Below are positions 21,510 to 31,529 of a DNA stretch of 64,000 nt, piece after piece. The notes under the pieces were generated by a model, which saw only the letters and a list, made by a program, of their open reading frames with translations, did not search any database and had not been told where the DNA came from. Made by a program: the position numbers and the translations under genes. The stretch is from Parus major (Eukaryota > Chordata > Aves > Passeriformes > Paridae), in the NCBI RefSeq assembly GCF_001522545.3, contig NC_031792.1, positions 697,157 through 761,156 of the forward strand, given 5' to 3'. Numbering within the stretch: the stretch's first letter is position 1; each line of letters starts with the position of its first letter.

Positions 21510-22435
21510 CAGGGAAAGAAATCCTCTGGAGGTTTGGAAAGGCAGAGGGAGAAAAAAGCTGCCTTTGGGGAACTGAGCTGTCGTAAAATCAAAGCTTTGA
21601 GGAGGAGGAAGGACCTGAGATGTCAGGCTGGAACAGATGGAACGGTGCCACAGCCAATAAAACGTGTGACCTGTATGTGCAGCTGGAACAGGGCTGGGCT
21701 GGGGTTTAATTCAGGGACTCCCTGGACGTGTCCACGTCCCTCCCGGCACCACACAGAGCCCCCGAGCCCCCTGCCCCAGCCAGGGGACCCCTGCTCAGCA
21801 CCAATGCCCACCACTGTCCCAGTTATCCACTCAGGGGGTGCACGAGCCCCCCGCCTCCCCTGCACTTGCCAGGTGCCGGCGCTCACCGGCGCGGAGCTCC
21901 ATTCCTTTACAACTTCCATAAAGTTTATGGCACGGCAATGAAAACTCATTATTTCACCTGAGCCTGCAGGTCATAACGAGCCGTCGGGCACTTTTATGAG
22001 GGGCTGGAACGAGGGCCCCTCACACCACCCTGCAGAGCCGGAGGGATGCACGGCAGGGGTTGGGGTGTGCTGGCTCTGGGGATCTGCATCCCGCAGGAAA
22101 ACCAGCACTGACAGAGGTCTGGGGAGGAAATTCCCAAATTCACCTACAGAGCAGGTGTCTGGATCCCTCTGCTCACACTCATCACTAGCAGGGCAGCCAG
22201 ATCCTGCCATCCTCCCTGCTCCTCCTCCCTGCCTTCCTCCAGAGGATGAGGATCATCACCCAGGAGCATCATGAGGGGAGATCCCAGGAAATGCTCCACT
22301 GGCTTTTCCCACACTGGGAAATGGGGGCTCAGGAGTTCACAGTGTGGCTCCTGCTGGCCCAGGGGAGGACACTGGTGGCATCTGCTCGTGAATAACATGG
22401 TGCTTTCTGGGCATTAGCAAGGACACCAAACTTTT
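21510..22435. other. Non-coding background
   Basis: No gene supported. An AT-richer patch at about 21890-21990 contains AAAGTTTATGGC and AAACTCATTATTTCACC. The rest is GC-rich. Confidence 0.4.
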
Positions 22436-22437
22436 CC

Positions 22438-22641
22438 TGTTTGATGTTCCAGGCTCTCTGGAAGGTTTGATGTTCCAGGCTCTCTGGAAGGTTTGATGTT
22501 CCAGGCTCTCTGGAAGGTNNNNNNNNNNNNNNNNNNNNNNNNNNNNNNNNNNNNNNNNNNNNNGTTTGATGTTCCAGGCTCTCTGGAAGGTTTGATGTTC
22601 CAGGCTCTCTGGAAGGTTTGATGTTCCAGGCTCTCTGGAAG
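22438..22641. repeat. 26-bp minisatellite interrupted by gap
   Basis: Three 26-bp units precede and three follow a 45-bp N gap; each begins GTTTGATGTTCC and ends CTCTGGAAG, nearly identical in all copies. The plus strand has a TGA in each unit but the minus strand is stop-free, giving a spurious repeating minus-strand frame. The real copy number is unknown because of the gap. Confidence 0.95.
22519..22563. other. Assembly gap (45 N) inside 26-bp array
   Basis: All N. The left flank ends two bases into a unit and the right flank starts at a unit boundary. A gap of 24 or 50 bp would keep the 26-bp phase; 45 does not, so the stated length is probably an estimate. Confidence 0.99.
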
Positions 22642-22644
22642 GTG

Positions 22645-23515
22645 GCTGCTCCAGCCTCACCTGCAGAGTTCTCCAGCCTGGCACAGAAAGCTCCTCACAG
22701 GAGCAGGCAGCCCTTTCCCCTCTCCATGCCAAGGCATCTGGGATTGCCCCTGCAGGCAGAGCAGTGTGAAAGCTCCTGAGCACAGGGAATTCATCTTTAA
22801 TTATGCCCAAGCCTGACCTGGCTCCTCCTGCGTTTGTAGGTACCTGTTCTCGGCAGGAACACCCTTGTCCTTGTACAACTAAATTAGATTTGGGAAGTAC
22901 AAATGTGGTGTGGAAGTTAATTGTATTCTAAAAGACACTCAGAATGAGAAGATGAGTGCAGCTTCCTTTTAACTAGGGAGAGGATCCTGCTGGAGCTGCT
23001 GGAGCTCCCTGGAAGCCATAAATGTTTTGGCAGGAAAGCCAGGGCTCACCCAGGAGCATTCCCCATCCCTGCTGTTTGTAAACCAGGACACAGGGTATGT
23101 ATTTGTCTCCCAACTCTTATTTACGGTGTGCTGCCATAAACCGGGGAGCAGCAGAGCAGGACAAGGCGAGGGAAGGGAATCCACACCAAGGAACACCAAA
23201 ACTGATGACGGCAGCAAGGAAATGAAGCAATAAAGATACTCCTTTTGCTGCTCCATCCCTTCCAGAGCTCTGGCTTTGTGGACTCTTTGCTGTGGCAGAG
23301 ACAGACAGGCACCAAAACCCAGGGAATTCCAAGAGGTTCACAGCTGGAGAGGGCACAGAGGGACAGCCTGGCCTCAGGGCTGGACTTGATTCCCTCCTCA
23401 GGAAGGAGCCTGGGCTCACACTCTCCCCTTGCCTCCCTCGGGATCAGCCACCCCGTGGCTTTGGGGTCCCTGGGTGTCTCCAGAACCATAAAAACATTTT
23501 AACCTCCATCTTCTC
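22645..23515. other. Non-coding background
   Basis: No gene or transposon recognised. An AT-richer patch (about 22860-22980) contains CTAAATTAGATTTGGG and TTAATTGTATTC. Confidence 0.4.
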
Positions 23516-23519
23516 CTCC

Positions 23520-23720
23520 TCGGGCCAGTGAACAGCTGCTTAACAAAATGGATCTGCACACGGCAATAATTTTGCTGCATTACTTAATATAGCTCTCGGC
23601 TAAAGACATAATTGAGTTGGTTCACTAATCAATCTCTCCATAAGCAGAGATTTCATTTTGGGGCCCATTTATAAGTAAAAATAATAAAAATAGAAAGCCG
23701 TGCTAAAAAGCTGTGGCAAC
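23520..23720. promoter_or_regulatory. Candidate enhancer
   Basis: An AT-rich, non-repetitive island with GCAATAATTTTGCTGCATTA, CTTAATATAGCTC, ACATAATTGAGTTGG, TCACTAATCAATCTC and a CCCATTTATAAGTAAAAATA segment. It has sharp boundaries with GC-rich flanks. Function inferred. Confidence 0.42.
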
Positions 23721-24250
23721 AGGGCTTGGGGTCCAGAGAGTCAGAGCCTTTACTGGAAGGTACTTGGAAAAACCCGTGGGTGGGATGCAGCTCTGGGAAG
23801 CAGCAGCAGCGGTCACTGCTGAGCCTCCTGCTGTGCTCTCCAGGACAGACGAAGTGGGGAAAATGACAGGGATGGTTTTTTGGCAAGGCTGGCACAGAGT
23901 TGGAGTTGTCTGGCTTTTTCCAGGAGCAGGAACTCTCCGGGGACACAAAGTAGCCGGGCTGGGGCTGTTCTGCAGGACCGGGAGGGTCAGACACGCTCCC
24001 TCCCGGCCCCGGGGATGGATCCCCGGTGTTCACACCCCGGTGGGGACTGGAGCCTGCAGGAGCCGCAGCCCAGGCTGCCCTCGGCAGCTCCACATCCCTT
24101 CTCTCCCGTTGCCGAGGCACAGCCCGCTGCCATCCCGGTGCTCCGGGAAGGGCAGGGCAGGCACAGCTCCTGCTGCGCCCTCCCGGTGTCCCGCAGCCAG
24201 CACCGACAGCGACAGCCCTGCCAGAGCCGCTGCTAAAAGCTTCCAAAAAT
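23720..24250. other. GC-rich, moderately CpG-rich background
   Basis: From about 23990 to 24250 I count 19 CpGs in some 265 bp, borderline for a CpG island. It directly precedes the AT-rich island at 24255. No exon or promoter element assignable. Confidence 0.35.
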
Positions 24251-24254
24251 AACC

Positions 24255-24480
24255 CCCGAAGCATCTCTGACTCAAGCGTCTAATTCAGGCGAAGGATTGA
24301 TCCTCCTCCAACTGTTGTTTCACGGTGTTAAAAGCAAGATTGATTGTAAATTTATGTTGTAAAAGTGCATCATTATTTCGGCGCATTAATGCAGCGCCTT
24401 TCTGTGCAAATTGATGTTATTTTTATGATGTTGTTTATGGGCTTGAATAATCGGATTGATTCTTAATTTCTGAGGCGCTG
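24255..24480. promoter_or_regulatory. Strong candidate enhancer
   Basis: AT-rich island with AAAGCAAGATTGATTG, GTAAATTTATGTTGTAAAAG, ATTATTTCGGCGCATTAATG, CAAATTGATGTTATTTTTAT and TTGAATAATCGGATTGATTC. Isolated CpGs are retained inside AT-rich sequence (CGGCGC, TCGG), unlike neutral avian AT-rich DNA. No repeat or frame explains it. Function inferred. Confidence 0.45.
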
Positions 24481-24484
24481 TTGG

Positions 24485-26260
24485 GAGCACAAGAGGAGAC
24501 TCCAAAGGCAGACTCCATCCCGGCACGGCCACGCAGGGCTGAGGTGACACCGGGCTGCCTCCGGTGCTGCTCCCTCGGCATCGGGGACTCTGCACCGCCG
24601 GTGGTTGCCATGGAAAAACATCCCTTGGGGCCAAAATACAGATGTTGGATGTGCAGGGGCCGGGAGCATCCATGGCAATGGGCTCACAGCCCTTTGTGTG
24701 GCCTGGGCTGGCTTTGGCCGGAGCGGGTGCGGGATTGCGGCCGGCAGGAGAGGGACAGCAGACGGCTGCGGGCAGCAGCGGCTCCAAAAGGCACCGCTGG
24801 TTGCAGCTCCAGCACCTTCCTGCGGCCAGGAGCTCAGCCTTCAGATAATCCTGAATCTTCTGCTGCTGGCAAGGATCCTCCCAGTCCCACCCACGGATCC
24901 CCAGCCCGCTCTGGAGAGAGGGAGAGCAGCGCTGCTCCAGGGGAGGGGACACAGGGGCCATCCCCACCAGAGCCACCCCCTCCCTGCCATTGATTTCCCG
25001 GTGTACGAACAAATCCTGCCGAGCTGCCGGCCATGAATAACTAATTCCCTCCTGCCCACACCCAGATCTCCTGGCTGAGGGGCTGCTCCCCTCCTTTTCC
25101 CACCACATTTTCCCTCCACCACCACTCCCAGCCCAGACATGACAGATACAGAGGGTGAGAAGCCTCTGCTCCTGCAGAAGAACTTTGTTATGAGGCCATT
25201 TAAATCATTCTAATTACTCCAGAAACACACCATTAACTTTGCCAATGAGGTCTGCAGAGAGGAGGAAGGATAAAAAAATAACATATCTATATGTATGTAT
25301 AGCTGTGGAGATATATAGATAGATATATATATATATATATATATATACATGGAATATGTGTTGTGCAGCTCACAGGAATAACGCAGAGGAAAAAGAAGGG
25401 CAGGGAGAAAACAAGCAGCAGCACAATGTCCTGACATCAGGAATTCAGAATTCATTAGAAAAGCATTGATTGCCACAGACTGATTTAGCACAGAGCGTGA
25501 TTCCGGGCATACAGTAGAGCCTGCAGAAACGCATTGTAATTCAGAATTAAAAACCAACAAGAAATAGCAGCACTGCAAGGAGATACCCAAAGCACTGCTC
25601 CCAGTCCTGTCTCCATCCTGGCAGGATTTTGCCCTGCTCAGAGGCACGAGATCGACAGACATCAGATGTGACTGCCCTGGCTGGGGAAAAATCAGCTTCT
25701 GCTTCCCAGGATCAGCTCAGATCTCGATCTCTTGGAGCCAAATGCCTCTCTAGGGCCCCGTGTGTCCCCATTCCAGAGGATCCATCCCTCCAGGGAGCCC
25801 TCAGCACCCAGCAGGGCAGCACTGGCAGGAACGAGCTGGATTCAGGGCTGATGCTGCTCCCTGGATTTCAATTCCCTGGCTTGGAATGAGATTCCAGTCA
25901 CTCCTCTGTTTTCATTTGTGTGACACTGGTGCAAAATGGGACTGGAACAGAAATGTCCCACTTCACCCGTCATTTTTGGGGTATTTGAGTTGAGGCTGGC
26001 CCCTGTGTGGGTCGTTATCTCCCCGGAATGCCCCCACATCCAGGAGGCAGCTCCAGGCTGTCCCACAGTGCAGGGCAGGAGATGAGGCTGTCCCCTGGAG
26101 AGGGGACACAGCTCCAGCACCGCTCCTACTGACACAGCTCATCTGGAGCATCCCCTGATGTTGCTGATGGTGTGTGGGTAAGGGAGGGGGAGCGGACAGC
26201 CCCTTCCCGTGCCCCCAAACCCCACAGAGCCCCACACTACCTGACCCTGCCACGTGTCCA
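24485..26260. other. Non-coding background with a dinucleotide repeat
   Basis: No gene supported. AT-richer sequence at about 25180-25560 surrounds a (TA)n run and includes GAATTCAGAATTCATTAG. The rest is GC-rich. Confidence 0.45.
25308..25350. repeat. (AT)n / GATA microsatellite
   Basis: A 25-base AT run at about 25323-25347 is preceded by short GATA/TAGA units. Likely length-polymorphic. Confidence 0.95.
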
Positions 26261-26263
26261 ATC

Positions 26264-26442
26264 CATACCCCACATCCCCACATCCTCACATCCCCACATC
26301 CTCCATATCCACATCCCCACATCCTCACATCCTCACATCCCCACATCCCCACATCCCCTCATCCCCCATATCCACATCCTCACATCCCCACATCCCCACA
26401 TCCCCACATCCCCACATCTTCACATCCCCCATATCCACATCC
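26264..26442. repeat. 8-bp ACATCCCC array with 63-bp higher-order repeat (left of gap)
   Basis: The basic unit is ACATCCCC or ACATCCTC. A marker octamer CCATATCC recurs at 26303, 26366 and 26429, exactly 63 bp apart; each block holds seven 8-mers and one 7-mer. The array runs into an N gap and resumes at 26877. The apparent His/Pro/Ser-rich frames are artefacts of the repeat. Confidence 0.96.
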
Positions 26443-26876
26443 NNNNNNNNNNNNNNNNNNNNNNNNNNNNNNNNNNNNNNNNNNNNNNNNNNNNNNNNNN
26501 NNNNNNNNNNNNNNNNNNNNNNNNNNNNNNNNNNNNNNNNNNNNNNNNNNNNNNNNNNNNNNNNNNNNNNNNNNNNNNNNNNNNNNNNNNNNNNNNNNNN
26601 NNNNNNNNNNNNNNNNNNNNNNNNNNNNNNNNNNNNNNNNNNNNNNNNNNNNNNNNNNNNNNNNNNNNNNNNNNNNNNNNNNNNNNNNNNNNNNNNNNNN
26701 NNNNNNNNNNNNNNNNNNNNNNNNNNNNNNNNNNNNNNNNNNNNNNNNNNNNNNNNNNNNNNNNNNNNNNNNNNNNNNNNNNNNNNNNNNNNNNNNNNNN
26801 NNNNNNNNNNNNNNNNNNNNNNNNNNNNNNNNNNNNNNNNNNNNNNNNNNNNNNNNNNNNNNNNNNNNNNNNNNNN
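26443..26876. other. Assembly gap (434 N) inside 8-bp array
   Basis: All N, flanked on both sides by the same ACATCCCC-type repeat. The array was probably not resolved, so its true length is uncertain. Confidence 0.99.
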
Positions 26877-26938
26877 CATCCTCACATCCCCACATCCCCA
26901 GCCCCACATCCCCATCCTCACATCCCCACATCCCCTTT
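26877..26938. repeat. 8-bp ACATCCCC array (right of gap)
   Basis: About seven further 8-mers with one insertion (CAGCCCC) close the array that begins at 26264. It ends at a TTTCCAGCCC boundary with unique sequence. Confidence 0.93.
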
Positions 26939-27090
26939 CCAGCCCGGGATCATGGGGTGTGCTAATGAGCATCATTTTTCCATGCATTCCTCAGCTGTTA
27001 ATTAGTTCTCCGCTGCGTCCCGCACCCCACCGTTAATTACGGCGTGGTTTGGCAGCAGCACGCCCTGGGGATGGGCTGGCAGGGCTGGGC

Positions 27091-27156
27091 ACATCCCGGA
27101 AACATCCCGGGAACATCCTGGGAACATCCTGGAAACATCCCGATCACATTCCGCCG
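27091..27156. repeat. 11-bp tandem repeat, ~6 copies
   Basis: Successive 11-mers ACATCCCGGAA, ACATCCCGGGA, ACATCCTGGGA, ACATCCTGGAA and two more diverged copies. The shared ACATCC core resembles the 8-bp array 150 bp upstream, suggesting a common origin. Confidence 0.88.
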
Positions 27157-27239
27157 CTGCCCAGGGCACAGAGGGATCGGGAGCACCGAGCCTGAGCCTC
27201 AGCATCCAGCCAGGACCAGCATTAGCATTGAACACCTCG

Positions 27240-27360
27240 CTCCTACTGTTAATTGTGGCTTTAATCAAGCAAACCACAAATCGCTGGGGTTTTAAAAAGT
27301 GATAAAAAATATGGAGTTGTTAAAATAATAGTTTCAATTTCATAGAATCCATTTCTTTTT
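27240..27360. promoter_or_regulatory. AT-rich candidate regulatory patch
   Basis: Contains TGTTAATTGTGGCTTTAATC, GTTAAAATAATAGTTTC and a run of short A/T elements. Function inferred by resemblance to the other islands. Confidence 0.32.
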
Positions 27361-27635
27361 AAGGAGGGCAGAAACAAGCTCCCTTCGATGGCGTGAGGAG
27401 TGTGGAAGGGACAGCCAAGGCCAGGGCTGTGGGATATTGATGCTGGCCTTTAATGCACCAGGCAAAATAAAAGGCAGAAAATTCCAGGGAAATGGACAAA
27501 ATTCCAGGGAGATTCACTGCCCACTCCTCCCAGCACAGTCCAACCAGAGCACGTGGCCACTGGGTTATCCGTTCCCTCCCATCTCCCATCGGCCTCCCTG
27601 CATAATCCTGAATAAACCAATCTTTTGCTAAATGG
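27360..27635. other. Non-coding background
   Basis: Mixed composition, no gene. A short imperfect duplication of AAATTCCAGGGA-type sequence lies at about 27478-27512. Confidence 0.4.
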
Positions 27636-27639
27636 AAAA

Positions 27640-27990
27640 CCAGGAGATCTTGGATGTGAAGCGACACTTATTTATCCTTTTACCAGACGGTCTAATGAAT
27701 AATTTCATGTTTGCAAAAGCTCATGTTGAAATTTGAAGACAAGAGATATATTGCCAAGGCGGCTGGGAGACTGCGACATTCATTTTGTGCTGAAAGATTT
27801 ACTTAAAAATTAGATTTTACAATTTTAATGCCTCCATTCTTTTCTTTAAATAAGCTGTGAAATGCAGTTAATTAGACTTAAACCCTAGAAGCTCAGACAT
27901 TTGGGCTGCAGCATCAGCTACAAAAGAAAACGCTCTTTTTCACTTGCAAATCAAATCTAAATTTATTAGGTGGCGAAACCTTCCTTCTCC
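27640..27990. promoter_or_regulatory. Strong candidate conserved non-coding element
   Basis: About 350 bp of AT-rich, complex sequence: TCTAATGAATAATTTCATG, GAAGACAAGAGATATATTGC, CTTAAAAATTAGATTTTAC, AATTTTAATGCC and GCAGTTAATTAGACTTAAAC. Many TAAT cores and no repeat or frame. One of the best candidates for an ancient developmental enhancer. Conservation not observed directly. Confidence 0.45.
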
Positions 27991-27994
27991 CACA

Positions 27995-30020
27995 TGAAGC
28001 CCTAAAAGTGCAGGGATGGGGGGCCAGGAGCAGGCCCAGGGGCTCCCCCAGATGTGCCCGGGGAAGGAGGAAAAGAGGGAGAGAGGCAGAGCAGAGGGGA
28101 GAGAGGCTCATGGGCTGGATGCTCAGCTCCGGAGCTGGGAGCTGAGGGAAGTGAGGGGCTGGATAACAATGGGGAGGAGGGGATTTCTGCCCCAGCAAGG
28201 ACAGAGGCTCCTGGCAGCCCAGAGTGGAGTGAGGCTCTCCCAGAGCATCCCCACCTCAGAATTGGTGGGAGCACCAACAGCCCAAAATGAGGGGATGGCA
28301 CAACTGCGACTCTTTCTGTTCATGAGACCTTCCCTGCGATCTGCCCTTTGTCCACCTGCAGCCACCTGCCATTCCAGGCACTCTAATTCATTTCCAGGAA
28401 AAGCAGGAGAATGGCAAAAGCCCCAGTAAATTCATCCCTGACAGTTCAAACCCAATCTGGGCCCCAGCAGGGCGGGCTGGTGCCAGCCCGGCAGCTCCGA
28501 GCCGGGAAGGACCGAGCACAGCTCAGTCCCAGGTTTGTTTTCATCTCTCACAGAGCCCCATGGAGCCACACCCCTGTGGGGAATAAATGACAGCAGCTGC
28601 CCAGCACAATTTGATTAGTCCTGGCTAAATGAATTTTTCACAGTTTTTTAATGGGGGGCAAGAAGCTGCAGGGTTGGGGGGATATTCCCAAGTGAGAGAA
28701 GAGAGGACACGAGTGCTCTGCTCTGCCAAGGCCCTCCAAGGAGGAGAGGGGCTCTGTGGCCACTGTGATGAATCATTCCTCTCCATATTTCCATTTTTAC
28801 ACATTTGTTTGTACACACATGGAGGAGAGCCCGGTGCACAGGGCCCAGGCAGCAGCACCGGTGAATCCCCACCAGCACAGGGGGTGAAGGGTCTCGTGAG
28901 GGGATGGGACACCAGGCCCAGGTGACAGCACAGCCTCTGTGGCACAGCCCCAGCAGCCCTGCGTGTGCCTCAGCAGCAGCCAGCTCTGGAGGGGCACAGC
29001 AGGTAATTGGGAATAGCCTCCAATAAAAAAGGCATCTCGGGGCCCTGGGGGAAATCTGTTGAAACAAGGAATTATGAATGGTGTTAAACTGTAGAAGACA
29101 AAACGATGTCTCTGTTTAGATGCTGAATTTACAGTAAATACCAAGCTCTCCCTGTGGCTGCTGCTGCATTTATTAATGTTATTTGAACACACCACAATGC
29201 CCGTGTTAAAGGGGCTGCCAAGAGCAGCGACAGATCTTGTCCAGGTGCCTCCAGTCCAGAGCCCCAGGGACTCCACCCTGCCCAGGGGCTGAGGGGCAGC
29301 TCTTCCCCAAGCCCTGCCTTGGACAGGAGACCCCTGGCTCCCGTCACCTCCTGCCCACACAGCAGCCACCTCTCTCCGGGCATTTGTCACCGTGCCCGAG
29401 ATGACAAAACACAAATTGCGGCGATCGCGGCGTGCCCAGGCCGGGTGTCAGCAGTGCCTGTCACACTGCTCCAGATAACAGCAGCCTCTTCCTCTTGGCT
29501 GGGAGCAGTTCCCAGAGTTATGGGTGTCACCTGTCACACTGCCACCAGCAGCCTCTGAGGGACGTGGGACACGCACCTCCCAGAGGGATAACACCAGGAA
29601 CAGCGGGGCAGAGCCGGCACCCAAAGTGCCTCCCCAGAGCCATCCAGGAATCCCAGCCCAAGGCCAGATCACTCATCAGCAATGCCACCAGTGACTAACC
29701 AATTAATGCCTTTGGTTAATTGAGAACTGGTTAATGAGAGCACTGCCAGGGCTCTCCCAGGGAAACACAGGGTTATGTGCCATCTGCCTCCCAAGCCCAA
29801 ATGGTTAACCAGGAATATTCATTCTGTTCCTATTAAGTATAATTACCCCCTAATCTGTAGGAGCCTTTTATTTCTCTATAATTACAGGGTATTTAACAAA
29901 TAAGGCAGGGGAGGGTGGAATTGGCGGGGATGGGGCTGGGTGCTGGTGGCAGAGCTGGGGCTGGGAGCAGATGCCAATGGCACAGGGATCGAGCACTCGC
30001 TGTTTGCTGCTCCCGAGGGC
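27995..30020. other. Non-coding background
   Basis: No gene supported. An AT-rich patch at about 29695-29890 (CCAATTAATGCCTTTGGTTA, ATTGAGAACTGGTTAATGAG, TATTAAGTATAATTACCCC) may be another regulatory island. The remainder is GC-rich, with domainless frames on both strands. Confidence 0.42.
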
Positions 30021-30026
30021 TGGGCT

Positions 30027-30132
30027 GGCTGAGAGCCCCACGGGGATGGCTGAGAGCCCCACGGGGATGGCTGAGAGCCCCACGGGGATGGCTGAGAGCC
30101 CCACGGGGATGGCTGAGAGCCCCACAGGGATG
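30027..30132. repeat. 21-bp minisatellite, 5 copies
   Basis: Units start at 30027, 30048, 30069, 30090 and 30111. Each contains GCTGAGAGCCCCACGGGG; the last copy carries ACAGGG instead of ACGGGG. Because the period is seven codons, one plus frame reads MAESPTG five times; there is no surrounding gene, so this is coincidental. CCCC and GGGG in each unit can pair within or between copies. Confidence 0.96.
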
Positions 30133-30600
30133 GCTGCTCCCAAGGAGAAGGTGCTGCTCCTGGCTGGGAGCACCCCTGCCCAGGACAGAGCCGTGCCTGG
30201 CCCTGCAGAGCTGTTCCCTCGCCCCAGGGCACGTTAGGCTGCTCATATCCAGGAAGCTCCGTTCCTGGGATCAGAAGATTATCCCTGCCTAATTTACAGC
30301 CCTGATTTCCCCCTTGAAGAGCCCAGCTATTCATTTAGCTTATTTATTTACTGCCTCTCTCCCTCCCTTGCCTGCATCAGCTGCCTGAGCTGTGATGGGG
30401 AGAGGCTCCACGGGCTTGGCACGAGCTGCCAGCAAGGACCTCGCTGTGCAGAGGGGCCTGGGATGGACCCTGTGTCCTGCACCCCTCATCCCATCCGTGC
30501 CCACCCACACCCCTCAGCTCTGCAGCAGCCCATGGGCTCCCAGCACACCCAGCCTTGGTTTGGAGCAGCCCTGGGCTGTGGCTCTCCCTGGAGATGTGCC
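30133..30600. other. Non-coding background
   Basis: Mixed-composition sequence between the minisatellite and the AT-rich island. An AT-richer patch at about 30320-30355 contains CATTTAGCTTATTTATTTAC. No gene seen. Confidence 0.4.
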
Positions 30601-30614
30601 CTCGCTGTGCCCAC

Positions 30615-30835
30615 AGCTGTTATCTCACACAACTGAAGCACCTTTGGCCAATTGGTGTTTTAAATTGAAAAAAAAAATAAAAAATTTAAAAAAAAATCAA
30701 AGGGATAATTGCTTAATTTAGAGTGATTTATTCCATTAAGTAACTCTTTACCATAGGCCTTTTTTAGATGTTCAAGTGTATTTTTCATTAGTGCTGCATA
30801 ATAAAATAATTGCAGACATAGGATGGGATTTCTCC
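30615..30835. promoter_or_regulatory. Strong candidate enhancer
   Basis: AT-rich island with a perfect CCAATTGG palindrome (in GGCCAATTGGTG), an A-rich run at 30668-30697, GATAATTGCTTAATTTAGAG, ATTCCATTAAGTAAC, TGTTCAAGTGTATTTTTC (an NKX2-like TCAAGTG core) and ATAATAAAATAATTGCAG. No open frame of note or repeat family. Function inferred. Confidence 0.42.
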
Positions 30836-30839
30836 TTTT

Positions 30840-31115
30840 TTCAGGAAATTGAAATACAGAAAATCTCCCCTATTTTCTGCCCTTTTTGCTCTTCCTGACA
30901 CAAGTCAGGGGTCAGCCAGGAGTGACAAGGGGACGCCTCAGGCTCCCTGCAAGGGGGGGATGTCCCTGCACCCCTGGGTGAGACCTGAGGGGCTCCTTTA
31001 ACCCATCTGTGCCCGGCAGGTGGGCACACGGCTGCCAGCTCACAGGGGCTGTGCCACAGGTGGGGACACGGGCTGCGGGGACAGAGGCGAGGCTGAGGCT
31101 GCAGATGAGGATGAG
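30840..31115. other. Non-coding background
   Basis: GC-rich lead-in to the CpG island; nothing else recognised. Confidence 0.4.
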
Positions 31116-31119
31116 GATG

Positions 31120-31390
31120 CTGCGGGTGAGCACCGGCTCCGCAGGGGCAGCGCTCCTGCCTTGCCCAGGCTGCTGCGCTCCCACCGGGCTCAGCACAGCG
31201 GGTGTTTGGGCTGTGAACCCCCTCCGGTGTCCCCAGCGCGGCGGGGACGGGCCGAGAGCGGCTCCGCTGCCACCGGCACCCCCGGCAAAGCCCGGCCAGC
31301 CCTGCACGCAGCCGGGGAGGGAAGGAATGGGCTGAGCTCCCCCTCATGGCTCCCGGCGGCAGCGCCGGGGCGCCGGCAGGAGAGGAGAGA
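31120..31390. promoter_or_regulatory. CpG island, orphan
   Basis: I counted about 26 CpGs in some 270 bp with very high G+C; a rough estimate gives an observed/expected CpG ratio above 0.6, which meets the usual island definition. It includes GCGCGGCGGGGACGGG and GCAGCGCCGGGGCGCCGGC. No exon, initiator or TATA box can be assigned, so it may be an unannotated promoter, an intragenic orphan island or simply GC-biased sequence. The downstream 17-bp array also carries CpGs. Confidence 0.5.
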
Positions 31391-31525
31391 TGCTGTGGGA
31401 CCGGGGAACTGACAGGAGAGGAGATGCTGCGGGACCGGGGATGCTGCGGGACCGGGGATGCTGCGGGACCGGGGATGCTGCGGGACCGGGGATGCTGCGG
31501 GACCGGGGATGCTGCGGAACCAGGG
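31390..31525. repeat. 17-bp G-rich minisatellite, G-quadruplex-prone
   Basis: Five perfect ATGCTGCGGGACCGGGG units (31424-31508), a sixth with two changes (31509-31525) and a diverged outlier at 31390-31406. Any two adjacent perfect units give GGG-ACC-GGGG-ATGCTGC-GGG-ACC-GGGG, a canonical G-quadruplex pattern with loops of 3, 7 and 3. It abuts a CpG island. Confidence 0.95.
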
Positions 31526-31529
31526 ATGC

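Noticed and set aside
22438..22641. CRISPR-like array
   Set aside because: Units are contiguous identical repeats with no unique spacers, and the context is vertebrate nuclear DNA.
26172..27036. His/Pro/Ser-rich 'repeat protein' frames
   Set aside because: Created by the 8-bp tandem array and a gap; no start or splice context supports a gene.
30660..30697. Poly-A tail of a processed pseudogene
   Set aside because: The A-rich run is broken by T-rich segments and no upstream gene-like sequence or target-site duplication was found.
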